Shown here piece after piece: positions 52,507 to 61,199 of a stretch of DNA of 64,000 nucleotides; position 1 is the first letter of the stretch, and each line of letters starts with the position of its first letter. A model generated the notes under the pieces. That model ran no database searches, was not told the origin of the DNA, and saw only the letters and a program-made list of their open reading frames with translations. The position numbers and the translations under genes were made by a program. The DNA is from Myxococcota bacterium (lineage in GTDB: Bacteria > Myxococcota_A > Polyangia > Polyangiales > Houyiibacteriaceae), in assembly GCA_028284955.1 (NCBI GenBank), contig JANQQS010000020.1:38602-102601 (forward strand). Reading direction: 5' to 3'.

Positions 52507-53805
52507 ATGAACGAACGACCTGCACGCGGCCCCGATGGCGCCCCACTCAACTCGCTTTCCTTACAGATCCATGAGCGCGATGACTCCCGCGCCCACCGAA
52601 TCTTGCATCTGGTGGAGGTCGCGTCCGAGCCGCGGCCCCTTCCGGTGGTGCTGCATGCGCTGTGCAGAAATATGCGCGAGGTCATCGCAGCCGACATTGT
52701 CAGCCTCTACGTGCGCGAAGAAGAAGAGGGAGACGATGGCCTGACGATGCGTTCCAATGTGGGATTCGCGCCCGGGGCGATAGGCAATGTTCGCCTGCCC
52801 ATGGGCGTGGGCATCACGGGATTCGCGGCCGAGTGTATGCGGCCGGTAAGCGTGACCCACGCTGGGAAAGACAGCCACTACGAAGCGGTGCCAGGTCTCG
52901 ACGAAGAGCGATACCCGACCTTTCTTGCGCTGCCCGTGGTGCAGGGAGGGCGCACCGAAGGCGTATTGGTACTTCAGCGGACTGAGCGAGAGAAGTTCGA
53001 GCCCTTTGACCTCGAGCTTGCCGCGTCGCTCACGGCTCCGTTTGCGCTCGCGCTCGAGCGCGCGAAGAGTCGCCACCGCGAAGCGCGGGCCAACGTAGGC
53101 GCGGGCGTGCGCGATATTCCCTTGCGGGGGCGCCCTCAGGTCGGCGGGACGGTATTGGCGCGCGCGCGTCCCTTGCCGACGCTGCGCGCGTTGACGGAGC
53201 AAGCGAAGCCCGACGACGTGCCTGCCGCGATCGACGCAGTGTCGCGAGATATTCAAAAATCGCTCGCCGTGCATGAAGACGTGCGCGACGTGATGGGCTT
53301 GCACGCGTTGCTCGCCGACCAACGTTTTCGCACCCAAGTGGTCGACGCATGTGAAAGCCAAGGCGTCGCCGCAGGCCTCCGCAGCGTTGCCCGCAGCTAC
53401 GCGCTCACCCCCTATCGCGTGGGCGTCGAGCGCGCTGAGGGCGACTGGTTGCTCGCCCGCGCTCGCGAGGTCGCGAACCTTTGCTTGCTGGTCGCGGCGC
53501 GCATCGCCAAGCGACCTCTCTGCGAACCGGGCTATGCGCTGCTCGTGGGCGAACATCTCGGCGCCTTGCTTGCGCTCGAAGCCGCCTCCAAACGCGCCTC
53601 CGCCGTACTCGCGGCAGACACCGTCCCCGACGCCGGCGCCATTGCCGTATTGCGCAAGGCGAGCATTCCCACCGTTGGAGAAGTCGTGGGTCTCTTTGAT
53701 TGGGTGCGCCCCGACGACCCCTTGCTCATCGACGGCGACACCGGTGAAGTCCGCCTCAACCCCACCGCCAATCAAATCGCCCGCGTCCGCTCTGAAGAGC
53801 GGTAG
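52507..53805 (+). CDS. GAF-domain protein with degenerate enzyme I-like C-terminus
   Basis: The 432-residue product has a GAF domain (about residues 30-185: VLHALCRNMREVIAADIVSLYV, MGVGITGFAAECMRPVSV, LALPVVQGGRTEGVLVLQR), as in PtsP (enzyme I-Ntr). Residues of about 230-430 look like the PEP-utilizer N-terminal helices and swivelling domain: GYALLVGEHLGALLALEAASKRASAVLAAD and LLIDGDTGEVRLNP fit well. The active segment, normally GGxTSHxAIxAR with the phospho-His, reads TVPDAGAIAVLRK (about 372-384), so the His is absent, and the PEP-binding barrel is missing. It is probably a non-catalytic sensor relative. It is coupled to the oxidoreductase. Confidence 0.75.
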   Translation: MNERPARGPDGAPLNSLSLQIHERDDSRAHRILHLVEVASEPRPLPVVLHALCRNMREVIAADIVSLYVREEEEGDDGLTMRSNVGFAPGAIGNVRLPMGVGITGFAAECMRPVSVTHAGKDSHYEAVPGLDEERYPTFLALPVVQGGRTEGVLVLQRTEREKFEPFDLELAASLTAPFALALERAKSRHREARANVGAGVRDIPLRGRPQVGGTVLARARPLPTLRALTEQAKPDDVPAAIDAVSRDIQKSLAVHEDVRDVMGLHALLADQRFRTQVVDACESQGVAAGLRSVARSYALTPYRVGVERAEGDWLLARAREVANLCLLVAARIAKRPLCEPGYALLVGEHLGALLALEAASKRASAVLAADTVPDAGAIAVLRKASIPTVGEVVGLFDWVRPDDPLLIDGDTGEVRLNPTANQIARVRSEER

Positions 53806-54034
53806 ATCTTCTCGCGTTGAGGTCTTCTGTTCCCGTTGGGAAGAATGCTCGGATTCCCAGAACGGGGATGCGTGCGGAGATTCATCGTTAGAAATACTGC
53901 GGAATTTTCACTTTGATGGCTCGATCTCATTGGCGCGTTTTTCGCTTACGGAAGCTGTGATGCAGCGAACCCTGCGGCAAGCGCAGTGGCTCGAAACAGG
54001 CCCCATCCGGCTTGCGTTCGGTGAAGGAGTATTC
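53806..54034. other. Intergenic gap before the metallopeptidase gene
   Basis: 229 bp with no gene and no repeat seen. It should hold the promoter of the metallopeptidase gene, which has GAAGGAG directly before its ATG. Confidence 0.45.
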
Positions 54035-55411
54035 ATGGATCGATCAGAACGCCATCCGCGGTGTGTTCTTCGGAGCGCTTCGATGAGAGCGAGAGCCGTC
54101 GCCCATGGGCTGATGGGCGCCGGTCTAGTTGGGTTCGGGCTGATGGGCGCTGGCTGTTCCGCGACTGCGGGCCCAGAGGGCAGCCCACAGCAAGAGAAGC
54201 TGTTCGGCCAAGTGACCTACGAGGGATGCTCGGAAACGACGCAACAGGCGATCGCGGTCGATATTCAGATGCTCTACGCCATCACGCAGTCCGCGGAATT
54301 CGAAAAGCGACTGAATAAGGCCAAGTACCGGCCTTGCGCGGGGACGTTTGCCGACACTAGGTACGCGGAGCTCACGGGCTATTCTCCCGAATACGCGGAC
54401 GAAGAAAAACCACCCAAAAAAGACCCCCCAAAACTCACGGAAGATCAGGTCGCGACGATCAAACAGCATATGCTCGCGGTCGCGCGCAACAAACACCCGC
54501 TCACGATCCAGTGTCGAGATACCGTTGCAATAGGTTCCGCCGAGTTCTTACACCATAACGCTCTGGCATCGCGACCGTCCAACCAGCAGTCGGAAACAAT
54601 CCACCTGAGCCCGCGCTATATCGAGTGTGAAGGAGGCAAATGCTTCGCCGCCGCAGCGGCGATTCTCCACGAAGTTTTTCATCAGCACGGCACCACTCAT
54701 CCGGCTGTTCCGGACAACATGGAGTGCCACGAAAGAGTTTTGTCGAGTGGGGGCTTCGATGACTTTCCCACGTATACGCGGTGGCCCACCGAGAAATGTC
54801 AGAACCTTGTGCGGACCCACTGCGGCAAGAAATATAGCGCAGACAACTGGAATCGAGACTCCATGCCGTACATCGGAAGCGACATCATCAAGAAGATGTA
54901 CGGCAAAGTTCGTAAGTGTGTGAACGCGGAAAATCTGAGCGCCTGCGTCGCCAAAAAGTTCCCTCCAGCGCCCGGCGCCGTAGCCACTGAGGTCGGAAGC
55001 GCAGTGACGAAACCAAGCGCAACCGCGAGTAGCGGAACCGCGGGCGATATACCGAACGGAACCATCGTTGCTGGTCCCGTGCAGAGTTTCGGTGAAAGCG
55101 GTGGTTACTGCGGTGATGGTATCTGCCAGCAGCCTCGCGAGCGGTGCGGTACTTCTCCGACCGACACCGAGTCGTGTGATCTTGACTGCGGCGCATGCCT
55201 CGAGAGTCAGAGCAACTACCTCGACTGCAACAACAGCACGGTGCATACCGCGGAGGGTGGATGTGCTGGATATCATCTAGACGTCTGCGTCGGCGGGAAA
55301 CGGGTTTCGGGGTCGTGCCGCGATCACAACAGCGGCGCTGGTTTTGATTGCGTCACGCTCGCGAATCCGAACGAAGCAGGCCGGATGGCAGAATGTCAGC
55401 CTACGTCCTAA
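54035..55411 (+). CDS. Putative zinc metallopeptidase lipoprotein
   Basis: The 458-residue product starts at an ATG with a near-ideal GAAGGAG site. The signal ends GLMGAGC (lipobox). The central domain contains AAILHEVFHQHG, an HExxHxxG zinc-peptidase motif, with downstream Glu/Cys residues (DNMECHERV). A linker rich in Thr, Ser and Ala leads to a Cys-rich C-terminal module (CGDGICQQPRERCG...ESCDLDCGAC) typical of many exported myxobacterial proteins. The substrate is unknown. Confidence 0.75.
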   Translation: MDRSERHPRCVLRSASMRARAVAHGLMGAGLVGFGLMGAGCSATAGPEGSPQQEKLFGQVTYEGCSETTQQAIAVDIQMLYAITQSAEFEKRLNKAKYRPCAGTFADTRYAELTGYSPEYADEEKPPKKDPPKLTEDQVATIKQHMLAVARNKHPLTIQCRDTVAIGSAEFLHHNALASRPSNQQSETIHLSPRYIECEGGKCFAAAAAILHEVFHQHGTTHPAVPDNMECHERVLSSGGFDDFPTYTRWPTEKCQNLVRTHCGKKYSADNWNRDSMPYIGSDIIKKMYGKVRKCVNAENLSACVAKKFPPAPGAVATEVGSAVTKPSATASSGTAGDIPNGTIVAGPVQSFGESGGYCGDGICQQPRERCGTSPTDTESCDLDCGACLESQSNYLDCNNSTVHTAEGGCAGYHLDVCVGGKRVSGSCRDHNSGAGFDCVTLANPNEAGRMAECQPTS

Positions 55412-55453
55412 CGACTAGATGACACCCGAAAGTCGCTCCGCTAGCTTGCGGCG

Positions 55454-57256
55454 ATGCCGAGCATGGAGGCCGCGCACCGAGCCGAACCGTCTCTCCGCAA
55501 GAGCTCCCGAGGCTACGTGGTTGCGGCGATGGGAATCGTTGCGCTGCAGGCGTTGATCGCGTTTCACCAGGTCGCCGCGATGATGACGCGGGGCCACAAC
55601 GGATGGAATAGCGCGGCCTATCAGCTCGCTGCGCGCAATACGCTGCGCTGGAAGCTGCTCTTTCCTCTACAGTACTACACCGGCACCAGCGATCCGGGCA
55701 GCAGTGTTGTCTACACCCATCATCCGCTGGGCATGCATCTGCACAACGTCGCCGCGATGTGGCTATTCGGAGATCACGAAAGCAGCATCCGTATTGTCGC
55801 CGCGACGCACGCTGTGCTCGCGATTGCAGCATTGATATTCGTGGTGTGGAAGTTGTGGAACCCGCCCACCGGGCTGCTTGCGGGCGCGTTCTACGTCTTG
55901 CTTCCGATCGTGGTGATCTACACCAATATGGCGAACCACGTGTCCGGATACGTGTTCTACACGCTGCTCTGCTTCTATTCATATCTGCGCTATCAGCAAG
56001 CGGCGCGCGACGGGTGGTCGGCTCAAACGCGGCGCTGGCTGCTCGCTACCCTGGTCGCGTTTGTCATGGCGGGGATCTGGGATTGGCCCGCGAACTATGC
56101 CGCGCTAGCCATCGCGGCGCATTGGGCCGGGGTCATGGTCGTTCGCGCATTTCGAGCGCGGCGCGGTCCGAAGAGTTCTGCTTCGGCGTCGAGGCTCTGG
56201 CCGCAATGGGCATGCTGGGTTGCCTTTTGCATCACTGTGCTGAGCGTATTCTTCGGCCACTTCGCGCTCGCGCATCATTTTGGTGGCGGCGTCGACGAGC
56301 TGCTGCGCACCGCCGGAGAGCGCCAGGGCACGATCGGGCGCGATTTTGGCGATCATCTTCAGCTTGTGCCTCCGCTCATGTTTACGGTGCCCGTATTGGT
56401 CGGCACGGCCGCATGGTTTGTCGTCACCCTTGTCCTTACGTGCATCGGCAAGGGTGCAGCGAAGAATCTGATTCCGTTCGTGTTTCTGATCGGCGGAAGC
56501 ATTCATTACGTCGTGTTCAAATCGAGCGCGGTGGTGCACTCGTTTTGGGCATGGCACGCGTGCCCAGGCGTCGCCATCGCATGCGCGGCGCTTGTGGCTT
56601 GGGTCGTGCGTGGCGCCACGCAATGGCCGGCGATTCGCGAACGCAACATGACTCACCGGGCGCTCGCGGGAATCATCGTGGGCGTCTCGCTGCTCCCGCT
56701 CATCGTGCGTAACATCGAAATATCGCCCGGAGCTCGCCACGTTGGCGGGGCGATGTGGTTCATCACCAACGTGCGCGGTCCGATTCAAACCTATCACTCT
56801 GGCTTGCCCGGCCTCCGCTTCGCTGAGCAGGTTCGCGAGTGGACCGACCGAGGCACTGGCGTGCTCGTCGACCGAAGCATCGAAACGACGATTCCCGAAC
56901 CGCGGTGGTACACCACGTTGGATCGCGAAAAACGCAAGGTGCGTAGACTGCCGGATGCTCTGCCCGACTCTCTTCCTCGTTGGGTGTATGTATCGCTGAA
57001 ATCGCGAATCAATCGCGAACAGCGCGCCGCCTACGCAAGCAAGCACCCCTACTACGAGTGCGGCGACTTCGTGATGGTCGATCTAAGGCGCGAAGCAGTC
57101 GACATTCGGGTCTATCGACTCGAGACTCAGCCTGCCGACTTCCGCTACGCATACCTGGTGAGCCCCTATGAAGGGCCGTACCGATGGGTTCGCGACTCGC
57201 GGGTGGAAGCAAAACTTCGGCGAGAAGTGAAAGATCGCGACGAATTCCGCAAATAG
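55454..57256 (+). CDS. Multi-pass membrane protein, GT39-like
   Basis: The 600-residue product has about nine hydrophobic helices between residues 20 and 430 and a C-terminal soluble tail of about 150 residues. The layout resembles polyprenyl-phosphate-sugar-dependent glycosyltransferases (GT39/PMT/ArnT): an early extracytoplasmic loop (GHNGWNSAAYQLAARN, where relatives often carry an acidic residue) and a His-rich YTHHPLGMHLH. The typical DE pair of the first loop is not visible, so the catalytic assignment is tentative. Confidence 0.6.
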   Translation: MPSMEAAHRAEPSLRKSSRGYVVAAMGIVALQALIAFHQVAAMMTRGHNGWNSAAYQLAARNTLRWKLLFPLQYYTGTSDPGSSVVYTHHPLGMHLHNVAAMWLFGDHESSIRIVAATHAVLAIAALIFVVWKLWNPPTGLLAGAFYVLLPIVVIYTNMANHVSGYVFYTLLCFYSYLRYQQAARDGWSAQTRRWLLATLVAFVMAGIWDWPANYAALAIAAHWAGVMVVRAFRARRGPKSSASASRLWPQWACWVAFCITVLSVFFGHFALAHHFGGGVDELLRTAGERQGTIGRDFGDHLQLVPPLMFTVPVLVGTAAWFVVTLVLTCIGKGAAKNLIPFVFLIGGSIHYVVFKSSAVVHSFWAWHACPGVAIACAALVAWVVRGATQWPAIRERNMTHRALAGIIVGVSLLPLIVRNIEISPGARHVGGAMWFITNVRGPIQTYHSGLPGLRFAEQVREWTDRGTGVLVDRSIETTIPEPRWYTTLDREKRKVRRLPDALPDSLPRWVYVSLKSRINREQRAAYASKHPYYECGDFVMVDLRREAVDIRVYRLETQPADFRYAYLVSPYEGPYRWVRDSRVEAKLRREVKDRDEFRK

Positions 57257-57302
57257 GCTTCGGAAGCGTGCAGTAGCCGAAATACCGAATAATATTATAT
57301 AC

Positions 57303-57330
57303 TTGACAATTTTAAGTTCGAAGCTAATAT
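57303..57330 (+). promoter_or_regulatory. Consensus -35/-10 promoter, leaderless layout
   Basis: TTGACA (57303-57308), a 16-bp spacer and TAATAT (57325-57330) sit in an AT-rich patch (about 57280-57337) that contrasts with the GC-rich surroundings. Transcription should begin near 57337-57338, which is the GTG start codon of the ATPase gene. Confidence 0.7.
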
Positions 57331-57337
57331 ATTCTTT

Positions 57338-58552
57338 GTGTGGATCGATAGATCGATAAAACCTGTCCTCAGAGAACAGGCTCGGCATTTTCCGATAGTC
57401 GTCCTGACGGGATCCCGGCAGATCGGCAAAACGAGCCTTCTAGAAAAGGTTTTTTCGGACTACCAGTACGTCGCGCTCGACGTCCGAAGCCACGCGGAGA
57501 TGGCCGAGACCCGGCCGGAAGACTTTTTGCGGCGATTTCCGCCTCCACTCTTGATCGACGAGGTCCAATACGCACCGGCGCTCTTTCGCCACCTCAAAAC
57601 GACGGTGGATGCCCGGCGAAGCGAGCGAGGGCTTTTCGTCCTCACCGGCTCGCAAAACTTCGTGTTGATGGAGTCAGTGTCGGAAAGCTTGGCTGGCCGT
57701 GCGGCGGTGATTCCGTTTCATAGCTTGTCGGCGACAGAGTGGGTGTCGGCTCGCGGAACTACAGAAACACCCGACTGGCCCGAGTTCCTATGGCGGGGTG
57801 GCTTTCCGGCCTTGTGGTCCGGCGACGATCGAGAGCCCTCTCGAGACCGGTGGTATCAGGGCTACCTGGCTACCTATCTCGAGCGCGATGTACGCAACCT
57901 TTTGCGCGTAGGGAGTCTACGCGACTTCGAACGTTTCCTTCGCGCGTGCGCGGCTCGGAATGCGCAGTTGCTCAACATGAGTGAACTTGGGCGAGACGTG
58001 GGTATTTCCACACCGACGGTCAAGGAGTGGCTGAGCGTCCTGCAAACATCGGGACAAGTCTTTCTCCTCGAGCCGTACCATCGATCGCTTGGCAAGCGAC
58101 TCGTCAAGTCTCCCAAACTCTATTTCGCGGATAGCGGCCTGGCCGCGTTTCTGTCCGGCTACTCCAACGCTGCTGCTCTTTGGTATGGGTCGGGGGGAAA
58201 CAGCCTGCAGGGGACCGGCGCACAGGCGGGCGCATGGTTCGAAAGCTTCGTGGTTGGGCAGTGGCTTCGTTGGCGTGATTGGCACGAGCCTTCGGCTGCG
58301 CTCTGGTTTTGGCGCAACCAAAGTGGAGCCGAAGTTGACCTCGTCATCGAACTCAACGGCAAACTTCATCCCATCGAAGTAAAGCTCACCAGCCGTCCTA
58401 CCCGCGCCGACTGCGCGGGCATCCACCGAATGCGCGCGTTGTACGGCGACGCAGTGGCCACAGCGACCTTGGCCTGTACGGCGACGGAAACGTTTGAGGT
58501 CGACTCCGCCATCGTCGCGCGCCCTGGCTGGCAGCCTTGGTCGCTCGGCTGA
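57338..58552 (+). CDS. AAA ATPase with DUF4143 domain
   Basis: The 404-residue product has Walker A TGSRQIGKTS (about 24-33), Walker B PPLLIDEVQ, sensor-like FVLTGSQNF, and a C-terminal DUF4143 with a nuclease-like core (ALWFWRNQSGAEVDLVIELNGKLHPIEVKLT, the ExxxxD-E-K pattern). Such ATPases are widespread, often horizontally moved, and of unknown function. The GTG start is supported by the family's usual short N-terminus. There is no Shine-Dalgarno sequence, and the promoter places the 5' end at the start codon. It is likely an acquired gene. Confidence 0.88.
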   Translation: MWIDRSIKPVLREQARHFPIVVLTGSRQIGKTSLLEKVFSDYQYVALDVRSHAEMAETRPEDFLRRFPPPLLIDEVQYAPALFRHLKTTVDARRSERGLFVLTGSQNFVLMESVSESLAGRAAVIPFHSLSATEWVSARGTTETPDWPEFLWRGGFPALWSGDDREPSRDRWYQGYLATYLERDVRNLLRVGSLRDFERFLRACAARNAQLLNMSELGRDVGISTPTVKEWLSVLQTSGQVFLLEPYHRSLGKRLVKSPKLYFADSGLAAFLSGYSNAAALWYGSGGNSLQGTGAQAGAWFESFVVGQWLRWRDWHEPSAALWFWRNQSGAEVDLVIELNGKLHPIEVKLTSRPTRADCAGIHRMRALYGDAVATATLACTATETFEVDSAIVARPGWQPWSLG

Positions 58553-58584
58553 GCGTTCCAGGCTTGTCGTGCCGTCGCGGTCTC

Positions 58585-59151
58585 CTACCGGAAGTCCTCT
58601 TCGATGAAAGAATCACAAAGAATCCAGCATATCTCGTGAGCGTATTGTTGGTCGTGGTAGGTTGCGAGTTTTGCCTCGAACATCCTACGCATACACCTGT
58701 CGAAGCAGTCTGGATCGCTCGGGGCGAACGTAATGTTGTCGAGCACGGAAGGAGCTCGCACCACGGACGAAATCGAGTTTTTGACCATCTGAAGCGGTGG
58801 CGGCAACATCGCGATGAATTCGTCGGTAATTCGCTGTTGTTCTTGGCTTGAGTATTGATCCCAACCGAGCAATCGGTCGGCGAAGTTGGCGAACTTTCTC
58901 GCATAGTCGACGTTTCCGGCTGCTTGGGCAGCCGCGCCTACTGCAGTCATGGTTTTGATCGCTTTGTCGCGACAACCGAAATCGGTCAGGCATTCGGTGC
59001 TCGCGTACAAGACGATCAAGCCGGGGATCACCACCGGGATGCCTTTTTGTACGTCGGATGCGGCCGCCGATTCTTGGCCGTCGGTGTCTACTTGAGCCGC
59101 GCAGCCCAAGAGGCATGCGCCCATGCACGCCGAAAGCTTCAAGCGGCTCAT
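58585..59151 (-). CDS. Putative lipoprotein, unknown function
   Basis: The 188-residue product has the signal LKLSACMGACLLGC with a lipobox and a mature helical part (GIPVVIPGLIVLYASTECLTDFGCRDKAIKTMTAVGAAAQAAGNVDY, FADRLLGWDQYSSQEQQRITDEFIAMLPPPLQ). The last third holds paired Cys (DCFDRCMRRMF, HEICWILCDSF). No family is recognised. GGTGGAG lies before the ATG. Confidence 0.68.
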   Translation of the reverse strand: MSRLKLSACMGACLLGCAAQVDTDGQESAAASDVQKGIPVVIPGLIVLYASTECLTDFGCRDKAIKTMTAVGAAAQAAGNVDYARKFANFADRLLGWDQYSSQEQQRITDEFIAMLPPPLQMVKNSISSVVRAPSVLDNITFAPSDPDCFDRCMRRMFEAKLATYHDQQYAHEICWILCDSFIEEDFR

Positions 59152-59472
59152 CGCAAGTCTCCACCAGAACAACACAGGAGCCATTTCTGGCGGGTAACTA
59201 ATCGCGAGCGACGCTTGGTGCAAGCACTTTGTAACTTGGAGTCGGTGCTGGAAACCGGTTGGAAACAGGAGGTGGGAACAGGAACAGTTTCAGGAACAGC
59301 CCTGCTTCAGCATCGGGTTCGGCATCAGCGTCAGCACCGGTATCAGCGTCAGGTACGGGTTCGGGATCTGCGTCGGCGTTAGGTTCAGTGTCGGCGTCAG
59401 GTTCAGCGACGGCGTCAGGTTCAGCGATGGCGTCAAGTTCAGCGACGGCGTCAGCATCTGCCCCCGCTTCGG
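59152..59472. other. Gene-free stretch with low-complexity array 3
   Basis: The low end should carry the lipoprotein promoter. The rest is a degenerate hexamer array (59305-59470) abutting the stop of the TPR gene. No gene supported. Confidence 0.55.
59305..59470. repeat. Low-complexity hexanucleotide array 3
   Basis: Repeats of GGTTCAGCGTCGGCGTCA-like units (hexamers GCGTCA, GGTTCA, GCGTCG) would read Gly-Ser-Ala-Ser on the plus strand, without a credible gene. It resembles arrays 1 and 2 and lies within 160 bp of a small lipoprotein gene. Confidence 0.75.
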
Positions 59473-60324
59473 CTATTGCCGGCTGCGAAGTCGCGCCGCG
59501 CTGTCTCGCGCTCGCTGTGCCGCTTCCGTGTCTTTCCCTTCGGCGGCGGCGGCGTATCGTTCATAGGCCGAGATCGCGTTTTCCGGTTGGCCAAGCTGCT
59601 CGTAGCACACGGCGAGATCGAACAGCGCGCCGAGATGTCGCGGACGCGCGTCGAGGGCGCGACGATAGTGGGGCACGGCATCTTCCCATCGCTCGGCGGC
59701 GCGAAGGCTGACCGCGAGGTTCAATCGATAGGCGAACTCGTTCGGTTTGGCGTCGACCGCTTTTTGCAGATGCTCGATCGCTTCGTCGTGCAATCGCTGT
59801 CGCCGCAGAGCCACGCCCAGGTTGCTGTGCAGGTCGGCGCTGTCTGGGGCGTACTTGAGCCCCGTGCGGTACGCGCGGACGGCGTCCGGAAAGCGTCTCA
59901 AGCGGCGGTAGGTCGCGCCCAGGTTGGCCCAGCTCGTGGCGTCGTCGGGTTTGAGCTCGCACGCTTTGCGGAGCGGCTCGATGGCTTGATTGTAGCGCCG
60001 CATGCGAACCAGCAGCGCGCCGGTCATCGCGTAGGCATTGGCGTGCTTGGGTTCGAGCTCGGTGACTTTGCGAAACGACCGCAGCGCTTGCGGCAAACGC
60101 TTGAGCCGGCGGAGCACGGTGCCTTTGGTGAAATGGGCGGCGGCGTAGTTGGGGCGCTTGCGAATCGCCTTGTTGACTTCGGTGAGTGATTGGTCGAGGC
60201 GGCCGGCTCGTTTGTGTTGGAGCGCCAATCGATAGTGCACTTCAGCCGCGTCGGCGCGCGCGGGCTCTGCTTGGGAAAATAAGGAAAAAAGCGCGAGAGA
60301 CGAAAAAAGCACCGTAGAACGCAT
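59473..60324 (-). CDS. Secreted TPR protein
   Basis: The 283-residue product has a signal peptide (TVLFSSLALFSLFSQAEPARA) and about seven consecutive TPR units of 34 residues (for example RRFPDAVRAYRTGLKYAPDSADLHSNLGVALRRQ). It would be periplasmic and bind partners. AGGAG at good spacing before the ATG at 60324 argues against a GTG eight codons earlier. Confidence 0.88.
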   Translation of the reverse strand: MRSTVLFSSLALFSLFSQAEPARADAAEVHYRLALQHKRAGRLDQSLTEVNKAIRKRPNYAAAHFTKGTVLRRLKRLPQALRSFRKVTELEPKHANAYAMTGALLVRMRRYNQAIEPLRKACELKPDDATSWANLGATYRRLRRFPDAVRAYRTGLKYAPDSADLHSNLGVALRRQRLHDEAIEHLQKAVDAKPNEFAYRLNLAVSLRAAERWEDAVPHYRRALDARPRHLGALFDLAVCYEQLGQPENAISAYERYAAAAEGKDTEAAQRARDSAARLRSRQ

Positions 60325-60459
60325 CTGATGGGTCTCCTCTTTGATCACAAACCCTTGTCAGGACCACAAACCTACACCGGGACCTAAAACCTACCCCAGG
60401 CTGCGCGGAGCGCACGTTTTGGGACGACTCCGTTTGCGGTCTGATTCATCGCCTCGCCA

Positions 60460-61173
60460 TCAGGCGTAGCCCGAACCCGGATATAAGGCATTGAGCGCCA
60501 GACCAAAGATTGGGGAAAACACCCGACCAAACACCATCCACGCCACGATCAAGCCCATCATCGCGGCCCCCTGCTGCCGAAACAGGCTATGCCACTTCAC
60601 CGTGGCGCGCTCAGAAAGAAAGAGCGGCACCACCGCGTGACCATCGAGCGGCGGAAAAGGGAAGAGGTTGAAACAGCCCAACAGCAAGTTGAGGGAAAAA
60701 AGTACGCTCAAAAACATCGTAAGCGCGGTCGTGTCTCCCTGTGCGGTGACCACGATGCGTTCAAACGAAGCTTGAGCCGGCGGCGCTAGCCACCCCCCCG
60801 CGATCCCGCCGTGAATCGCCGCTGCACTGACCAACACGAGCACGAAGTTGGCCACCGGCCCGGCGAGCGCCATCAGCGCAGCTCGCTTCGGATGGCGCTC
60901 GGCCCACCGCGGATCAAACGGGGCGCTCGCCCAACCCAGCATCCAACCGCCGCCGTTGAGGAAAAAAGAAAGGATGGGAACCACGATGGTGCCGAACGGC
61001 TCCTGCTTGATATGCGGAATCGGATCGAGGGTGACTTGGCGCTCGGCGGTGCGGTCGCCGCCGCGTTTGGCGGCCCATGCGTGCGCAGCCTCGTGACAAG
61101 TCAGTGACAGGAGAAACGCCACCATCCATAGCGGGAGCGTCGCCAGTACCTGGGCATCCATCGCGGGCAGCAT
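60460..61173 (-). CDS. M50-family (site-2 protease-like) membrane metallopeptidase
   Basis: The 237-residue membrane protein has the zinc motif CHEAAHAWAA (HExxH) in an early helix and NLFPFPPLDG in a later one, the NPxxxxDG-type second motif of the M50 family, plus hydrophobic helices between them. It is a short, PDZ-free member. Such proteins cut substrates in the membrane; the target is unknown. AGGAACG before the ATG at 61173 supports the start. Confidence 0.88.
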   Translation of the reverse strand: MLPAMDAQVLATLPLWMVAFLLSLTCHEAAHAWAAKRGGDRTAERQVTLDPIPHIKQEPFGTIVVPILSFFLNGGGWMLGWASAPFDPRWAERHPKRAALMALAGPVANFVLVLVSAAAIHGGIAGGWLAPPAQASFERIVVTAQGDTTALTMFLSVLFSLNLLLGCFNLFPFPPLDGHAVVPLFLSERATVKWHSLFRQQGAAMMGLIVAWMVFGRVFSPIFGLALNALYPGSGYA

Positions 61174-61199
61174 AGCGCGTTCCTGCTACCGTCCACTCC

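Noticed and set aside
59259..59711. Ser/Ala-rich open frame through array 3
   Set aside because: Repeat-driven frame running into the antisense of the TPR gene; no start signal.
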